This document shows positions 9,965-18,999 of a stretch of 64,000 nt of DNA, one piece after another (the stretch's first letter is position 1; each line of letters opens with the position of its first letter). The position numbers were made by a program, and so were the translations under genes. The stretch is from Gilliamella sp. wkB7 (GTDB taxonomy: Bacteria > Pseudomonadota > Gammaproteobacteria > Enterobacterales > Orbaceae), in the NCBI RefSeq assembly GCF_001693435.1, contig NZ_CM004509.1, positions 2,108,001 through 2,172,000 on the forward strand, given 5' to 3'. The notes beneath the pieces were generated by a model that made no database searches, was not told the DNA's origin, and saw only the letters and a program-made list of their open reading frames with translations.

Positions 9965-11362
9965 ATGTCCGACAAAATTATGTCAAATTATAACAAATTA
10001 CGCTCAGATCTTATAACCAAAGATCGTCGTTTCAGTGCTCAAAACGGTAAATTATGTTTTGATGGCGTAAATTTAGAAGAATTAGCAAAGAAATATCCAA
10101 CACCTTTTTACGTATTTTCTGAAAAAGAAATTGACCGTAATATTCAAGAAATCAAAGATTCGTTTAAAGCTCATCCAAATACTAAGATTTTCTATGCGTC
10201 AAAAACGTGTTCTGTAATGGGGGTGCTAAAAGCAATTAAAGATGCAGGTATTTATGCTGAAGCAAATTCAATGTTTGAAGTACGTAAATGTCTAGAGATT
10301 GGTTTTCCAGGTAGTCAAATCGTTTTCAATGGCGTGGTTAAAAAACCGGTTGATTTAGAATTTGCTATTCAAAATGATCTTTATATTATCAATGTTGATA
10401 GCTTATATGAACTCGATATCATTGATGAAATTTCACGTCGATTGAAGAAAGTAGCGAATGTTTGTGTGCGAGTTGAACCAAATGTACCATCAGCGACTCA
10501 TGCGGAACTTGTTACGGCATATCATGCTAAATCAGGTATTGACTTAGAACAAGCGGAAGAAACCTGTCGTCGTATTCTTGAAATGCCTTATGTACATTTA
10601 CGTGGTTTACATATGCACGTAGGGGATCAAGTACCAGAGTCAGAACCATTTGCTAAAGCAACAAAAGTGTTAGTTGATGAGTCACGCCGTTTAGAAGAAG
10701 TCCTTGGTATTAAATTGGATTTAATTAACGTTGGTGGCGGTATTCCAGTTCCATATAAATATGACGAAGAAAATGGTAATCCATTACAGGATAATATGTA
10801 TGCCGGTATTACTGCACAAGATTTTGCTGATGCAGTGATTAGAGAAGTACATAAATGGCGTACTGATGTTGAAATCTGTATTGAACCAGGTCGTAAAGTA
10901 ACAGGGTCAGCTGCTGTATTATTAACTGAAGTTGCTTGTGAGAAACGTAAAACAAATTACGATTTAGACGGTAACATTGAAGAACATGTTGAGTGGAAAT
11001 TTGTTGACGCAGGTTATAGCGTGTTATCTGATAGTCAGCATTTTGATTGGTTCTTCTATGTGTATGATGCATCAAGAATTACTGAAGATCACGATCAATA
11101 CATCAAACTTGCTGGACCTTTATGTGATGGTGGTGACTATTTCCATGTTGGTGTAAAAGGTGAAGAGTTCTTATTACCAAAAGACACTCAAGTTGGGGAT
11201 ATCATTGCATTCCTTGATGCTGGAGCTTATACCATCGAAAGTCAAACAGTTTATAACAACCGACCGCGTACTGCCGTTGTTATGATTGATAAAAAAGGTA
11301 AAGATCGATTGATTCGCCGTGAGGACACTTACGAGGATATGGTTGGATACGACGTGTATTAA
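9965..11362 (+). CDS. Fold-III PLP amino-acid decarboxylase, DokD-like / diaminopimelate-decarboxylase family
   Basis: A 465-residue pyridoxal-phosphate enzyme with an alanine-racemase-type barrel and a C-terminal beta domain. The PLP lysine is Lys80 in YASKTCS. Phosphate-binding GGG is at 257-259, EPGRK at 307-311, and the active-site Cys387 in CDGGD comes from the partner subunit. It is longer than usual for LysA. It sits with a racemase, an exchanger and a permease under sigma-54 control and away from lysine biosynthesis genes. I infer a catabolic decarboxylase of a basic amino acid, most like the D-ornithine/D-lysine decarboxylase (DokD) of Salmonella, producing putrescine or cadaverine. 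Biosynthetic diaminopimelate decarboxylase is the alternative. A strong GGAGG site precedes the ATG. Confidence 0.85.
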   Translation: MSDKIMSNYNKLRSDLITKDRRFSAQNGKLCFDGVNLEELAKKYPTPFYVFSEKEIDRNIQEIKDSFKAHPNTKIFYASKTCSVMGVLKAIKDAGIYAEANSMFEVRKCLEIGFPGSQIVFNGVVKKPVDLEFAIQNDLYIINVDSLYELDIIDEISRRLKKVANVCVRVEPNVPSATHAELVTAYHAKSGIDLEQAEETCRRILEMPYVHLRGLHMHVGDQVPESEPFAKATKVLVDESRRLEEVLGIKLDLINVGGGIPVPYKYDEENGNPLQDNMYAGITAQDFADAVIREVHKWRTDVEICIEPGRKVTGSAAVLLTEVACEKRKTNYDLDGNIEEHVEWKFVDAGYSVLSDSQHFDWFFYVYDASRITEDHDQYIKLAGPLCDGGDYFHVGVKGEEFLLPKDTQVGDIIAFLDAGAYTIESQTVYNNRPRTAVVMIDKKGKDRLIRREDTYEDMVGYDVY

Positions 11363-11370
11363 TCATGAGT

Positions 11371-11397
11371 TATCTGGGGCACTTCTTGCCCCAGATA
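11371..11397 (+). repeat. Intercistronic hairpin after the decarboxylase gene
   Basis: Perfect 10-base stem TATCTGGGGC / GCCCCAGATA with a 7-base loop, unusually G+C-rich for this window, 8 bases after the stop codon. No T run follows, so it is more likely an mRNA-stabilising or partial-termination element that raises decarboxylase output relative to the downstream transporter. Confidence 0.6.
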
Positions 11398-11415
11398 TTA
11401 TAATGTGAGGCTATT

Positions 11416-12828
11416 ATGAGTGATTCTAAAGATTCAAGTTTACTTGGTATTAAAGACATTGTATTTATGAATGTCATTGCCATACTAAGTTTACGTCAAA
11501 TTCCTAATGTTGCTCCTTACGGAGCGTCAGCAATGGTGCTTTGGCTTCTTGCTGCATTTTGTTTATTTTTCCCTTTAGCGATGGTTTGTGGTGAACTTTC
11601 TACTGGTTGGCCAAAAGATGGTGGGATTTTTGTTTGGGTAAAAGAAGCGTTTGGTAAACGAGTTGGCTGGATAGTGGTCGTTTGTTTCTTATTCTCATGC
11701 GTTCTATTCTTCCCATTAATGTTACAATTTGGTTTTACTGCAATTGGTTACATGTTTAGTGCCGAGTTAGCCCAAAATCAGGTGTTTATTGGTGTTGGTT
11801 CCATGGTGGTATTTTGGATTTTAACATTAATGAATATCAAAGGTATGAAATGGACTAAAATTATAAACAGTGTTAGTGCATGGTTAGGGGTGTTTATTCC
11901 TGCTGCTATCATTGTGTTATTGGCAATTGTCTGGTTGATGACAGGCCACCCAATGGCAACTGATTATAGTCATGTTAGTGATTGGATTCCAGATTTAAGT
12001 AGCTGGGATACAATTGTCTTTTTATCAAGCATGATGTTTGCTTTTGCTGGACTTGAAGTTGCACCAATGATTGCTGGTCGTACTCGTGATCCACAACGTG
12101 ACTTCCCTAAAGCGATGGCTGTATCTGCAATAGTTATCGTTGGTATCTATATGATTGGTACTTGGGCAATTAATACCTTATTACCTGCTGCCGATACTGA
12201 TATTGTTGCCGGTGTAATGCAAGCAATGGAGGCTGCTGCTAAAGAGCTACATATGCCTTGGTTATTACCAGTAATGGCAATTTGTTTATTCTTTGGTGCA
12301 TTAGGTCAAATTAACTCATGGTTAGTTGGTCCTATCTATATGTTACAAGAAGCATCTAAAGAAGATAATTTGCTTGGTGAACGCATTGGTCGTTTACATC
12401 CTGTGTATCAAACACCAGCATTTGCTTTAGTTATTCAAGCAATCATTGTGACCGTACTTTGTTTCTCAACGTTCGTATCACCAAGTATTGCTGCGGCCTA
12501 TTGGATGTTAACCGCATTAACAACCATTTGTTACTTTATTCCTTATTTAGTGATGTTTATTGCGTACTATCGCTTACGTATTACTCAACCGGATGTACCA
12601 CGTAGCTTTAAGATCCCTGGTAAAGTATTACCAATTGTTTTACCTGGTTTAGGCTTCTTATCTACGCTATTTGCGGTGATCTTAGTGTTTATTCCACCAG
12701 CACAAATCGATATGGGTGGTTATGTTGAGTATATCGCGAAAATTGTTGGTGGTGCAGTGCTTGCAATTGTGTTAGCTGAATGGATATATCATCGCGCACA
12801 AAAACGTAATCGCTTGCAACAGCAATAA
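11416..12828 (+). CDS. APC-superfamily amino acid exchanger
   Basis: A 470-residue integral membrane protein with about twelve helices of the APC superfamily, closest in feel to the glutamate:GABA-antiporter group. The early segment reads LSLRQIPNVAPYGASAM and helix 6 contains FAFAGLEVAPMIAG, the usual substrate-site region. It lies between the decarboxylase and the racemase, 54 and 20 bases from them. I infer that it exchanges the external basic amino acid for the diamine made by the decarboxylase, which would export protons' worth of charge as in known decarboxylase/antiporter pairs. The substrate is not shown by sequence. Confidence 0.85.
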   Translation: MSDSKDSSLLGIKDIVFMNVIAILSLRQIPNVAPYGASAMVLWLLAAFCLFFPLAMVCGELSTGWPKDGGIFVWVKEAFGKRVGWIVVVCFLFSCVLFFPLMLQFGFTAIGYMFSAELAQNQVFIGVGSMVVFWILTLMNIKGMKWTKIINSVSAWLGVFIPAAIIVLLAIVWLMTGHPMATDYSHVSDWIPDLSSWDTIVFLSSMMFAFAGLEVAPMIAGRTRDPQRDFPKAMAVSAIVIVGIYMIGTWAINTLLPAADTDIVAGVMQAMEAAAKELHMPWLLPVMAICLFFGALGQINSWLVGPIYMLQEASKEDNLLGERIGRLHPVYQTPAFALVIQAIIVTVLCFSTFVSPSIAAAYWMLTALTTICYFIPYLVMFIAYYRLRITQPDVPRSFKIPGKVLPIVLPGLGFLSTLFAVILVFIPPAQIDMGGYVEYIAKIVGGAVLAIVLAEWIYHRAQKRNRLQQQ

Positions 12829-12847
12829 GATATAGAGGAGTAAATTT

Positions 12848-13954
12848 ATGTACAAACCTGTATTGGAAATTGACTTAGGAAAATTAAAGGACAATGCACG
12901 TGTTGAGAAAGACCTACTTGCTAAACACGGCATTGAAGTAATGGCAGTTAATAAAGTGTTTGATGGTTGTGTTGAAACTGCAAAAGCAGTTCTAGATGGC
13001 GGTATTGATGTTATTGCTGAATCAAGAACATATAATTTGAAAAAATTAAAAGATGCTTTAGGGTGTAAAACCTGCCTGCTACGTAGTCCTTGTTTAAGCG
13101 AAATTAGTGAAGTAGTTAAATATGCAGATATTAGCTTAAACAGTGAAAAAACGGTGATTCAAGCACTTTCAGACGAAGCCGTCAAGCAACAAAAGGTTCA
13201 CCAAGTTTTACTAATGGTTGATATGGGTGATTTGCGCGAAGGTATTTGGTTTGAACATATTGATGAAATTATTGATACGGTCAAACTCATTTTATCTTTA
13301 CCGGGTGTAGAGCTTTATGGGCTTGGCACTAATTTTAACTGTTACGGTACTGTGCTACCAACAGTTAAAAATGGAGTAGACTTTTTAGAAATTGCGCGTA
13401 AAGTAGAAAAAACTTGCAATATTAAAATACAATATTTATCAGCCGGTAATTGTACTAGTTATCATTTATTAGACAAGGGTATCTGGCCTGAAGGACTAAA
13501 TCACATCCGGATTGGTGGTTTACATGAATTTGGTATTGAGTATGTAGATATGAAATATCTTGATGAATTTCATCACTCAAATAAACCTGTAGAAAAAGCT
13601 TGTAGTGATATGTATAAATTATATGCACAAATTATTGAGCTTAATAGTAAACCAACCGTTCCAGTTGGTGAGTTAGGGGTAGATGCTTTTCTAAATAGTA
13701 AAACGTTTGTCGATCATGGCGTACGTAAACGAGCGCTGCTTGCTTTTGGACGTCAAGATGTACCGGCTGAAAGCTGTGTGCCGATCGATGATAACATTAC
13801 TGTACTTGGTCAAACCAGTGATCATACATTAGTCGATATTGAAGATGTGACGCAAACTCTCAAAGTCGGTGATATAATTGGATTTGAGCTTGATTACACT
13901 GCCTTGCTAATGGCTTGTCAAACTAGTGGTGTAGAAAAACGGTTTATCTATTAA
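12848..13954 (+). CDS. PLP-dependent ornithine-racemase-like enzyme
   Basis: A 368-residue member of the alanine/ornithine racemase family. The PLP lysine is Lys36 in MAVNKVFDG. MVDMGDLREGI and GLGTNFNCYG match the family signature motifs, followed by LSAGNCTSYHLL. It is preceded by a GAGGAG site and lies 20 bases after the exchanger. In this operon it probably interconverts L- and D-ornithine (or lysine), feeding the D-form to the neighbouring decarboxylase. The family assignment is firm; the substrate is inferred from neighbours. Confidence 0.85.
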   Translation: MYKPVLEIDLGKLKDNARVEKDLLAKHGIEVMAVNKVFDGCVETAKAVLDGGIDVIAESRTYNLKKLKDALGCKTCLLRSPCLSEISEVVKYADISLNSEKTVIQALSDEAVKQQKVHQVLLMVDMGDLREGIWFEHIDEIIDTVKLILSLPGVELYGLGTNFNCYGTVLPTVKNGVDFLEIARKVEKTCNIKIQYLSAGNCTSYHLLDKGIWPEGLNHIRIGGLHEFGIEYVDMKYLDEFHHSNKPVEKACSDMYKLYAQIIELNSKPTVPVGELGVDAFLNSKTFVDHGVRKRALLAFGRQDVPAESCVPIDDNITVLGQTSDHTLVDIEDVTQTLKVGDIIGFELDYTALLMACQTSGVEKRFIY

Positions 13955-13962
13955 TTTGTGTT

Positions 13963-13987
13963 AACTGCTGGGTAACCAGCAGTTTTT
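13963..13987 (+). terminator. Terminator of the decarboxylase-exchanger-racemase operon
   Basis: Perfect 9-base stem AACTGCTGG / CCAGCAGTT with a GTAA loop, running straight into TTT. It separates the three-gene operon from the permease gene, though read-through is possible. Confidence 0.7.
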
Positions 13988-14010
13988 ATCAATGATTAGG
14001 CGGTTTATAC

Positions 14011-15405
14011 ATGGCAACATCAGCATCACAACAAAGCCAAAATCCTAGTAATTTAAAAAAGAAACTTAAAAATCGTCATCTGCTAATGATTTCGTTAGGG
14101 GGATCGATTGGTACTGGTTTATTTATTGGTATCGCTGCACCATTAACAACGGTAGGGCCATTAGGGACTATCATCGCTTATTTAATGGCTGGTAGCATAA
14201 TGTTGGCAACAATGTTATGTTTAGGTGAGCTTTCTTGTGCATTTCCCCATGCTGGCTCTTTTCAACATTATGCATTAATGTTTATTCCAAATCCGATTTG
14301 GAGTTATACCATTGGTTGGTTATATTGGCTTAGTTGGGTTCTGTCTATGGCAGCAGATTTAACAGCCGCTTCTATGATTGCCCACCAATTTTTTCCTGCT
14401 ATTCCTATTTATCTTTTTAGTTTATTGATTTTAGTTGTTATAACCTCAGTTCATCTAACTTCTGTGCGTGCTTTTGGTGAAAGTGAGTATTGGTTTTCAA
14501 CCATTAAAGTGCTGGCAATTATTGCCTTTATTGGTATTGGTATTTATCTTCTATACCAACAATATACTCAAACCCATATATTACCTACTTTTAAAACAGA
14601 ACATGGCTGGTTTCCTAACGGTTTTTTATCGATTTTTGTATGTATGACCATTGTGACGTATTCGTTTCAAGGTGTTGAATTAATTGGTAGTGCAGCTGGT
14701 GAAGCTGAGTCACCTCAAACAGTATTACCTAAAATTATTACAGGTGTCGCATTTAGAATTATTCTGTTTTATGTATTAGCCATTGCCGTTTTAGCATTAG
14801 TTTACCCATATGGAACCGTACATGATGAAATTAGTCCTTTTGTTTGGGTATTTAATAAAGCGGGTATTACTTTTGCTTCTTACATGATGTTGTTTGTTAT
14901 TTTTTGTGCTGCGATATCGGCGGCCAACTCAGCTATTTATGCCAGTTCACGTATGTTATGGTCAATGGCACAGGATAATTTAGCACCTAAATATTTTTCA
15001 GATGTCAATAAACGAGGAGTCCCAACTAAAGGTATCTTATTTATTGCCATTATTGCTTTAGTTTCATTATTTTCTAAATATATTGCTGCTGAAAAGCTTT
15101 ATCTCTATTTAGTTGCAGGTACAGGACAAGTAGGTTGTTTTGCGTGGATTATTATCGCTTGGTGTCAGTATCAATTTCGTAAAGGCGTTAATAATGGTAA
15201 GTATCCTAAAGAGATGATTAAATTTAAATCACCATTATTTCCATGGTTAGCAGCGATTTCAATTATTGTTAATATTGTGATTATTGTTGGTGTATGGTTT
15301 GGTGAGTCGGGTCATTTTATTTTATTGTCAGAAGTTGTCTTAATTATCATTATTCTAGCTTCTTATTACTACAATAAAAAACGCAATTTAATCATTAATA
15401 ACTAA
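14011..15405 (+). CDS. Amino acid permease, LysP-like (AAT family)
   Basis: A 464-residue APC transporter of the amino acid transporter (AAT) branch, with twelve predicted helices. The N-terminal LKNRHLLMISLGGSIGTGLF is the conserved family opening, and a helix-4/5 loop with RAFGESEYWFSTIKV is typical of LysP and relatives. It follows the racemase operon on the same strand, behind a terminator. Uptake of lysine or another cationic amino acid would supply the decarboxylase locus; that link is inference from position. No RNA switch of the lysine class was recognised in the 56-base leader. Confidence 0.82.
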   Translation: MATSASQQSQNPSNLKKKLKNRHLLMISLGGSIGTGLFIGIAAPLTTVGPLGTIIAYLMAGSIMLATMLCLGELSCAFPHAGSFQHYALMFIPNPIWSYTIGWLYWLSWVLSMAADLTAASMIAHQFFPAIPIYLFSLLILVVITSVHLTSVRAFGESEYWFSTIKVLAIIAFIGIGIYLLYQQYTQTHILPTFKTEHGWFPNGFLSIFVCMTIVTYSFQGVELIGSAAGEAESPQTVLPKIITGVAFRIILFYVLAIAVLALVYPYGTVHDEISPFVWVFNKAGITFASYMMLFVIFCAAISAANSAIYASSRMLWSMAQDNLAPKYFSDVNKRGVPTKGILFIAIIALVSLFSKYIAAEKLYLYLVAGTGQVGCFAWIIIAWCQYQFRKGVNNGKYPKEMIKFKSPLFPWLAAISIIVNIVIIVGVWFGESGHFILLSEVVLIIIILASYYYNKKRNLIINN

Positions 15406-15452
15406 GATTAATTATATTCAATTAATAGATAAATACTCATAAATTAATCTTA
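15403..15452 (+). repeat. Inverted repeat overlapping the permease stop codon
   Basis: Eleven-base perfect repeat TAAGATTAATT (15403-15413) and its complement (15442-15452) around a 28-base loop, between two convergent genes. It could form a weak 3' end structure; it is A+T-rich and not a strong terminator. Confidence 0.35.
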
Positions 15453-15524
15453 AATAAGGTATCAAATTCAATTGTTACGCTATTTTACATAATAACGTAA
15501 CAAAAATTTGTCAATAGCGGTTGG

Positions 15525-16127
15525 CTATTTTAGAAAAGCCGATATGCCAGTGAAAACTACTTGTGCAGCAATTGCCGATATTAATAGTCCAGTTAGTTTT
15601 GATAAAATAGCAATACCGGTATTTTTTAATACTTTTGCAATACTTTTTGCACATAAAAGCATGGCATAAATGCCCGAAGAAGCAATAAACAATGAAACTG
15701 CACCAACCATATTGGCAGCAAAACCCACTGAACTTGTTCCCATAACAATAATTGTACCGATAGAAGCAGGACCCATGCAAAGAGGAATTGCAAGCGGTAC
15801 AACACTAATATCCTCATCACTACTAATTTTATTTTTATCTGGAGAGTCATTCATCAGTGCTACTGCAGTGATAAACAGTAACGCGCCAGAACCGATACGG
15901 AATGCATCTAGGGTAAAACCGAAAACACTAAACATAGTATTACCAAAAAAGAACAACACAATGCCAATAATGAACACCGCACACGATGTTTTAAGCGCAA
16001 TTTTTCGGCGTTGTGGTTCATCATTTTGTTTAGTACCACTTAAGAATGCACTTAGCACTGCTGGTGGAGTCATTAATGCGAATAACTTGGTTGTAGTGGC
16101 AAGAATCGCAACAAGATAGTTATCCAT
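15525..16127 (-). CDS. MarC/YchE-family membrane protein
   Basis: A 200-residue protein with about six membrane segments, of the MarC family (UPF0056). Visible family marks are an early TPPAVLSAFLSGT, DAFRIGSGALLF after helix 2, and SVVPLAIPLCMGPASIGTI in the middle. Despite the name, MarC proteins have no demonstrated role in multiple antibiotic resistance and their function is unknown. AAGGTAAC lies ahead of the ATG. It is transcribed alone, downstream of the rplS operon terminator. Confidence 0.85.
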   Translation of the reverse strand: MDNYLVAILATTTKLFALMTPPAVLSAFLSGTKQNDEPQRRKIALKTSCAVFIIGIVLFFFGNTMFSVFGFTLDAFRIGSGALLFITAVALMNDSPDKNKISSDEDISVVPLAIPLCMGPASIGTIIVMGTSSVGFAANMVGAVSLFIASSGIYAMLLCAKSIAKVLKNTGIAILSKLTGLLISAIAAQVVFTGISAFLK

Positions 16128-16207
16128 AATGTTACCTTTATTTGATCTAGATATTTCTTGAATTTTGTCAACGATTGTTGGCGGGAATGAACTTTTACTA
16201 TATACAT

Positions 16208-16232
16208 AAAAACGGTCACCATAAAGGTGACC
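16208..16232 (-). terminator. Terminator of the rpsP-rimM-trmD-rplS operon
   Basis: On the minus strand, GGTCACC-TTTAT-GGTGACC is followed by GTTTTT. The stem is 7 bases and perfect. It stands 52 bases after the rplS stop codon. Confidence 0.85.
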
Positions 16233-16283
16233 ATATTTAATTGGATATATTTAATCAGTTTATTAAATATTAACCAATTTGAA

Positions 16284-16634
16284 TTAGTTAAGGCGTTCTT
16301 TGATACGCGCCGCTTTACCACGAAGTTCGCGTAAGTAGTAAAGTTTAGCTTGACGTACTTGACCACGACGTTTCACAGTAATTGAATCAACAATTGGTGA
16401 GTGAGTTTGGAATACTCGTTCAACACCTTCGCCATTCGAAATTTTACGTACTGTAAATGCAGAATGTAAACCACGATTACGAATTGCTACAACTACACCT
16501 TCATAAGCTTGAAGACGTTTTTTGTTACCTTCAACAACCCATACTTTTACTTCAACCGTATCACCCGGACGAAAAGACGGGATGTCTTTTTTCATTTGTT
16601 CTTGTTCTAATTGCTGAATAATTGCATTTTTCAT
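16284..16634 (-). CDS. rplS: 50S ribosomal protein L19
   Basis: Ribosomal protein L19, at the 30S-50S interface. The 116 residues match bacterial L19 throughout: [13 protein letters not shown] near the N-terminus, [20 protein letters not shown] in the centre, and the basic [17 protein letters not shown] tail. It is the last gene of the conserved rpsP-rimM-trmD-rplS operon, 31 bases after trmD. Confidence 0.97.
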   Translation of the reverse strand: MKNAIIQQLEQEQMKKDIPSFRPGDTVEVKVWVVEGNKKRLQAYEGVVVAIRNRGLHSAFTVRKISNGEGVERVFQTHSPIVDSITVKRRGQVRQAKLYYLRELRGKAARIKERLN

Positions 16635-16665
16635 AATTTTGTCTCTTACTAGTTATACTGAAATA

Positions 16666-17418
16666 TTAATGGCTCTGTTCATCACGATATTCACGTTGGA
16701 ATTCAGTGAGTAAACATTGCTCTTCATCAGTCAGAGCTAGATTTTCAAGAAGATCTTCTCTTCTCAACCAAGTTCGTCCTAGGGATTGTTTTAATCGCCA
16801 GCGACGAATCGCTTCATGGTGACCAGACATTAATACGTCAGGCACCGCCATTCCATCTAACACCTCAGGTCGAGTATAGTGTGGACAATCAAGTAACCCG
16901 TTAGCAAAAGAGTCTTCTTCTGCTGATGATTCATGATTTAATACGCCAGGAATAAACCTTGCTAATGCATCAATCATCGTCATCGCCGGTAATTCACCGC
17001 CACTCAACACGTAATCCCCAATTGACCATTCTTCATCAATTTCGGTTTGGATAACGCGCTCATCTATACCTTCGTATCGACCACAAATCAAAATCAATTT
17101 TTGATATTGTGATAACTCGCAAACACCTTGTTGGTTTAATTTGCGCCCTTGTGGGGAAAGATAGATTACTTTTGTATCGTTACCTGCTACTGTTTTTGCT
17201 GCATGAATTGCATCGCGAAGTGGTTGTACCATCATTAACATGCCGGGACCACCGCCATAAGGCCTATCATCGACAGTCTTATGCTTATCATGCGCAAAAT
17301 CGCGCGGGTTCCAATATTCTACTGTTAACAGTCCGTTTTTTACGGCTCGACCAGTCACACCATAACAGGTAATTGCTTGGAACATTTCGGGAAAAAGGCT
17401 AATAACGCCAATCCACAT
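16666..17418 (-). CDS. trmD: tRNA (guanine-37-N1)-methyltransferase
   Basis: Methylates G37 in tRNAs that read CNN-type codons, which prevents +1 frameshifting; a SPOUT-family homodimer. The 250 residues include the N-terminal [13 protein letters not shown], the catalytic-loop region [11 protein letters not shown], the knot with [13 protein letters not shown], and [15 protein letters not shown] that binds S-adenosylmethionine. The gene is 16 bases after rimM in the usual order. Confidence 0.97.
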   Translation of the reverse strand: MWIGVISLFPEMFQAITCYGVTGRAVKNGLLTVEYWNPRDFAHDKHKTVDDRPYGGGPGMLMMVQPLRDAIHAAKTVAGNDTKVIYLSPQGRKLNQQGVCELSQYQKLILICGRYEGIDERVIQTEIDEEWSIGDYVLSGGELPAMTMIDALARFIPGVLNHESSAEEDSFANGLLDCPHYTRPEVLDGMAVPDVLMSGHHEAIRRWRLKQSLGRTWLRREDLLENLALTDEEQCLLTEFQREYRDEQSH

Positions 17419-17434
17419 ATTCTTACCTTACCAA

Positions 17435-17965
17435 TTAAAAAGCGGGATCCCAATCGACCACAATTGTTTTTGCTGTTAAATCAACTTGTTTTATAAATTG
17501 ATCATCAACAAACGGAATTAAACGTTCTGTTGCTCCAAATGCATCTTTTAGATTTGCTTTTACCACCAATACATCATTCGAGCCAGTTTCCATTAAGTCA
17601 GTAACCTGACCCAAATCATAACCGTTAACTGTTTTTACTCGACAGCCAATCAAATCTTTCCAATAAAAATCTCCATTGTTAAGTTCTGGAAATTTTTCAG
17701 CATCAACATACACTTCAAAATTAGTTAATGCATTGGCCTGATCACGATCGTCAACGCCTTTGAGTTTTACAATCATATCTTGATTATGGGGCCTGAAGCT
17801 TTCTACGATTACCTCTTGCCATTTCCCAGCACGCTGGATATACCAAGGTGTGTAATCGAAAATGCTATCTGAAAATTCTGTAAACGAAAAAATTCTGAGC
17901 CAACCACGAATGCCATAGCTAGAACCAAGTTTACCTACAACGATTAGATTCTCAGTATTCATCAT
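17435..17965 (-). CDS. rimM: 16S rRNA processing protein RimM
   Basis: Assembly factor for the 30S head that binds ribosomal protein S19. The 176 residues show the N-terminal barrel opening [20 protein letters not shown] and the PRC-type C-terminal half with [11 protein letters not shown] and [15 protein letters not shown]. Two ATGs in a row (17965, 17962) could both serve as the start. It sits between rpsP (23 bases) and trmD in the conserved order. Confidence 0.96.
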   Translation of the reverse strand: MMNTENLIVVGKLGSSYGIRGWLRIFSFTEFSDSIFDYTPWYIQRAGKWQEVIVESFRPHNQDMIVKLKGVDDRDQANALTNFEVYVDAEKFPELNNGDFYWKDLIGCRVKTVNGYDLGQVTDLMETGSNDVLVVKANLKDAFGATERLIPFVDDQFIKQVDLTAKTIVVDWDPAF

Positions 17966-17988
17966 TACAGTTACTATTTATTACTCAA

Positions 17989-18237
17989 TTAAGCAGCTTT
18001 TTGTGCTTGTTTGATCAATGCATTCACACGATCAGAAACTGTTGCACCTAAACCTACCCAATGATTTACGCGATCAAGATCTAAACGTAATTCTTCTGCT
18101 TTACCTTGTGCAATTGGATTAAAAAAGCCAACGCGCTCAATAAAACGACCATCACGTGGGTTACGGCTATCAGTGACAACTACTTGATAAAAAGGGCGCT
18201 TTTTAGAGCCACCACGAGCTAAACGAATAGTTACCAT
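17989..18237 (-). CDS. rpsP: 30S ribosomal protein S16
   Basis: 82 residues, the normal S16 length. [20 protein letters not shown] at the start and [12 protein letters not shown] in the middle are diagnostic. It is the first gene of the operon, so the promoter lies in 18238-18455, where no box was obvious to me. Confidence 0.97.
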   Translation of the reverse strand: MVTIRLARGGSKKRPFYQVVVTDSRNPRDGRFIERVGFFNPIAQGKAEELRLDLDRVNHWVGLGATVSDRVNALIKQAQKAA

Positions 18238-18455
18238 AACATCCTCTTAAATTAAAAAATAATCTTTCTTTTGCCCAACATGGACAAAATCAAAGCCCCG
18301 AAATTATACTCTTTCTAGAAAAAAGTGCAATGGCTGTTTGTTGAAGCTAGGCGTGATATTGCTTGCTTTGAATTTATTTAGTCATAAATGGATAAAAATA
18401 ATACTGACGATGTTTTACTTTCTGGTCTATTGTGTTTTTATACCTCTGGATATAA

Positions 18456-18833
18456 CTACTGTGTTTTCTTTTTTTTACGAATAAAAGCCCGTTTTAAAAC
18501 ATCAAAAAAACCTAATGACCTTACCATTTTTTGTCCCTCAATATAAACACGAATTGCTTTTAATGTTTTTTTGGGATCTTCAGAGGCAAAGGTGAAAGTA
18601 CCGTCTTTTTTTGTTTGGATTGAATAACGAGGAATCCATCTGCCACCAAATAATACGGATGCAATAACATAATCTACTTCATCCCAAGGAATTTGGATAT
18701 ATTTACGAGGGTCACGCCGATGATAAAATTCAAATGCTTTATCACCAATCATTATATTGCCATATTCAGATAAACCAGTAAAAGCAGTTGCTTTCACGGT
18801 CAAATCAATTTTTGTGTTCAATGATTGAACCAT
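18456..18833 (-). CDS. DUF956 family protein, mannose-PTS associated (ManO-like)
   Basis: A 125-residue soluble protein of the DUF956 family, which is found downstream of mannose-class PTS operons (called ManO in Gram-positive bacteria). Typical segments are TAFTGLSEYGNIMIGDKAFEF and VIASVLFGGRWIPR. The C-terminus is strongly basic. It lies 166 bases after manZ on the same strand, with a perfect hairpin between. A regulatory or accessory role in the PTS is suspected, but its mechanism is not known. Confidence 0.85.
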   Translation of the reverse strand: MVQSLNTKIDLTVKATAFTGLSEYGNIMIGDKAFEFYHRRDPRKYIQIPWDEVDYVIASVLFGGRWIPRYSIQTKKDGTFTFASEDPKKTLKAIRVYIEGQKMVRSLGFFDVLKRAFIRKKKKTQ

Positions 18834-18937
18834 CTATTACCTATTCATAACTAAGGTTGAATTGATAACACTATCCCTTTCATGCACACCGTGTTTTCGT
18901 CACATTGTGTGATGAAAAGGATAATAACTGTTTAACA

Positions 18938-18972
18938 GAAAGCATAATTTTATACTGAAACGTTATGCTTTC
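18938..18972 (-). repeat. Hairpin between manZ and the DUF956 gene
   Basis: Perfect 10-base inverted repeat GAAAGCATAA / TTATGCTTTC with a 15-base loop, 28 bases after the manZ stop. There is no good T run. It may give partial termination or protect the 3' end of the manXYZ message. A second, imperfect dyad (one mismatch on the transcribed strand) lies at 18894-18918. Confidence 0.5.
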
Positions 18973-18999
18973 CTGAAACATTTTTACAAAAATAGTAGT

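Noticed and set aside
13954..14011. Lysine riboswitch ahead of the permease gene
   Set aside because: The leader is only 56 bases and most of it is the terminator hairpin; no room for the aptamer.
15670..16119. Open frame of about 149 codons on the plus strand
   Set aside because: It lies wholly antisense to the MarC-family gene, whose protein is clearly conserved. The plus-strand product is rich in Ala, Pro and Ile from reverse-complemented membrane codons, a usual shadow.
15525..16127. Role of the MarC-family gene in antibiotic resistance
   Set aside because: The family name is historical; MarC itself was shown not to be involved in the mar phenotype.
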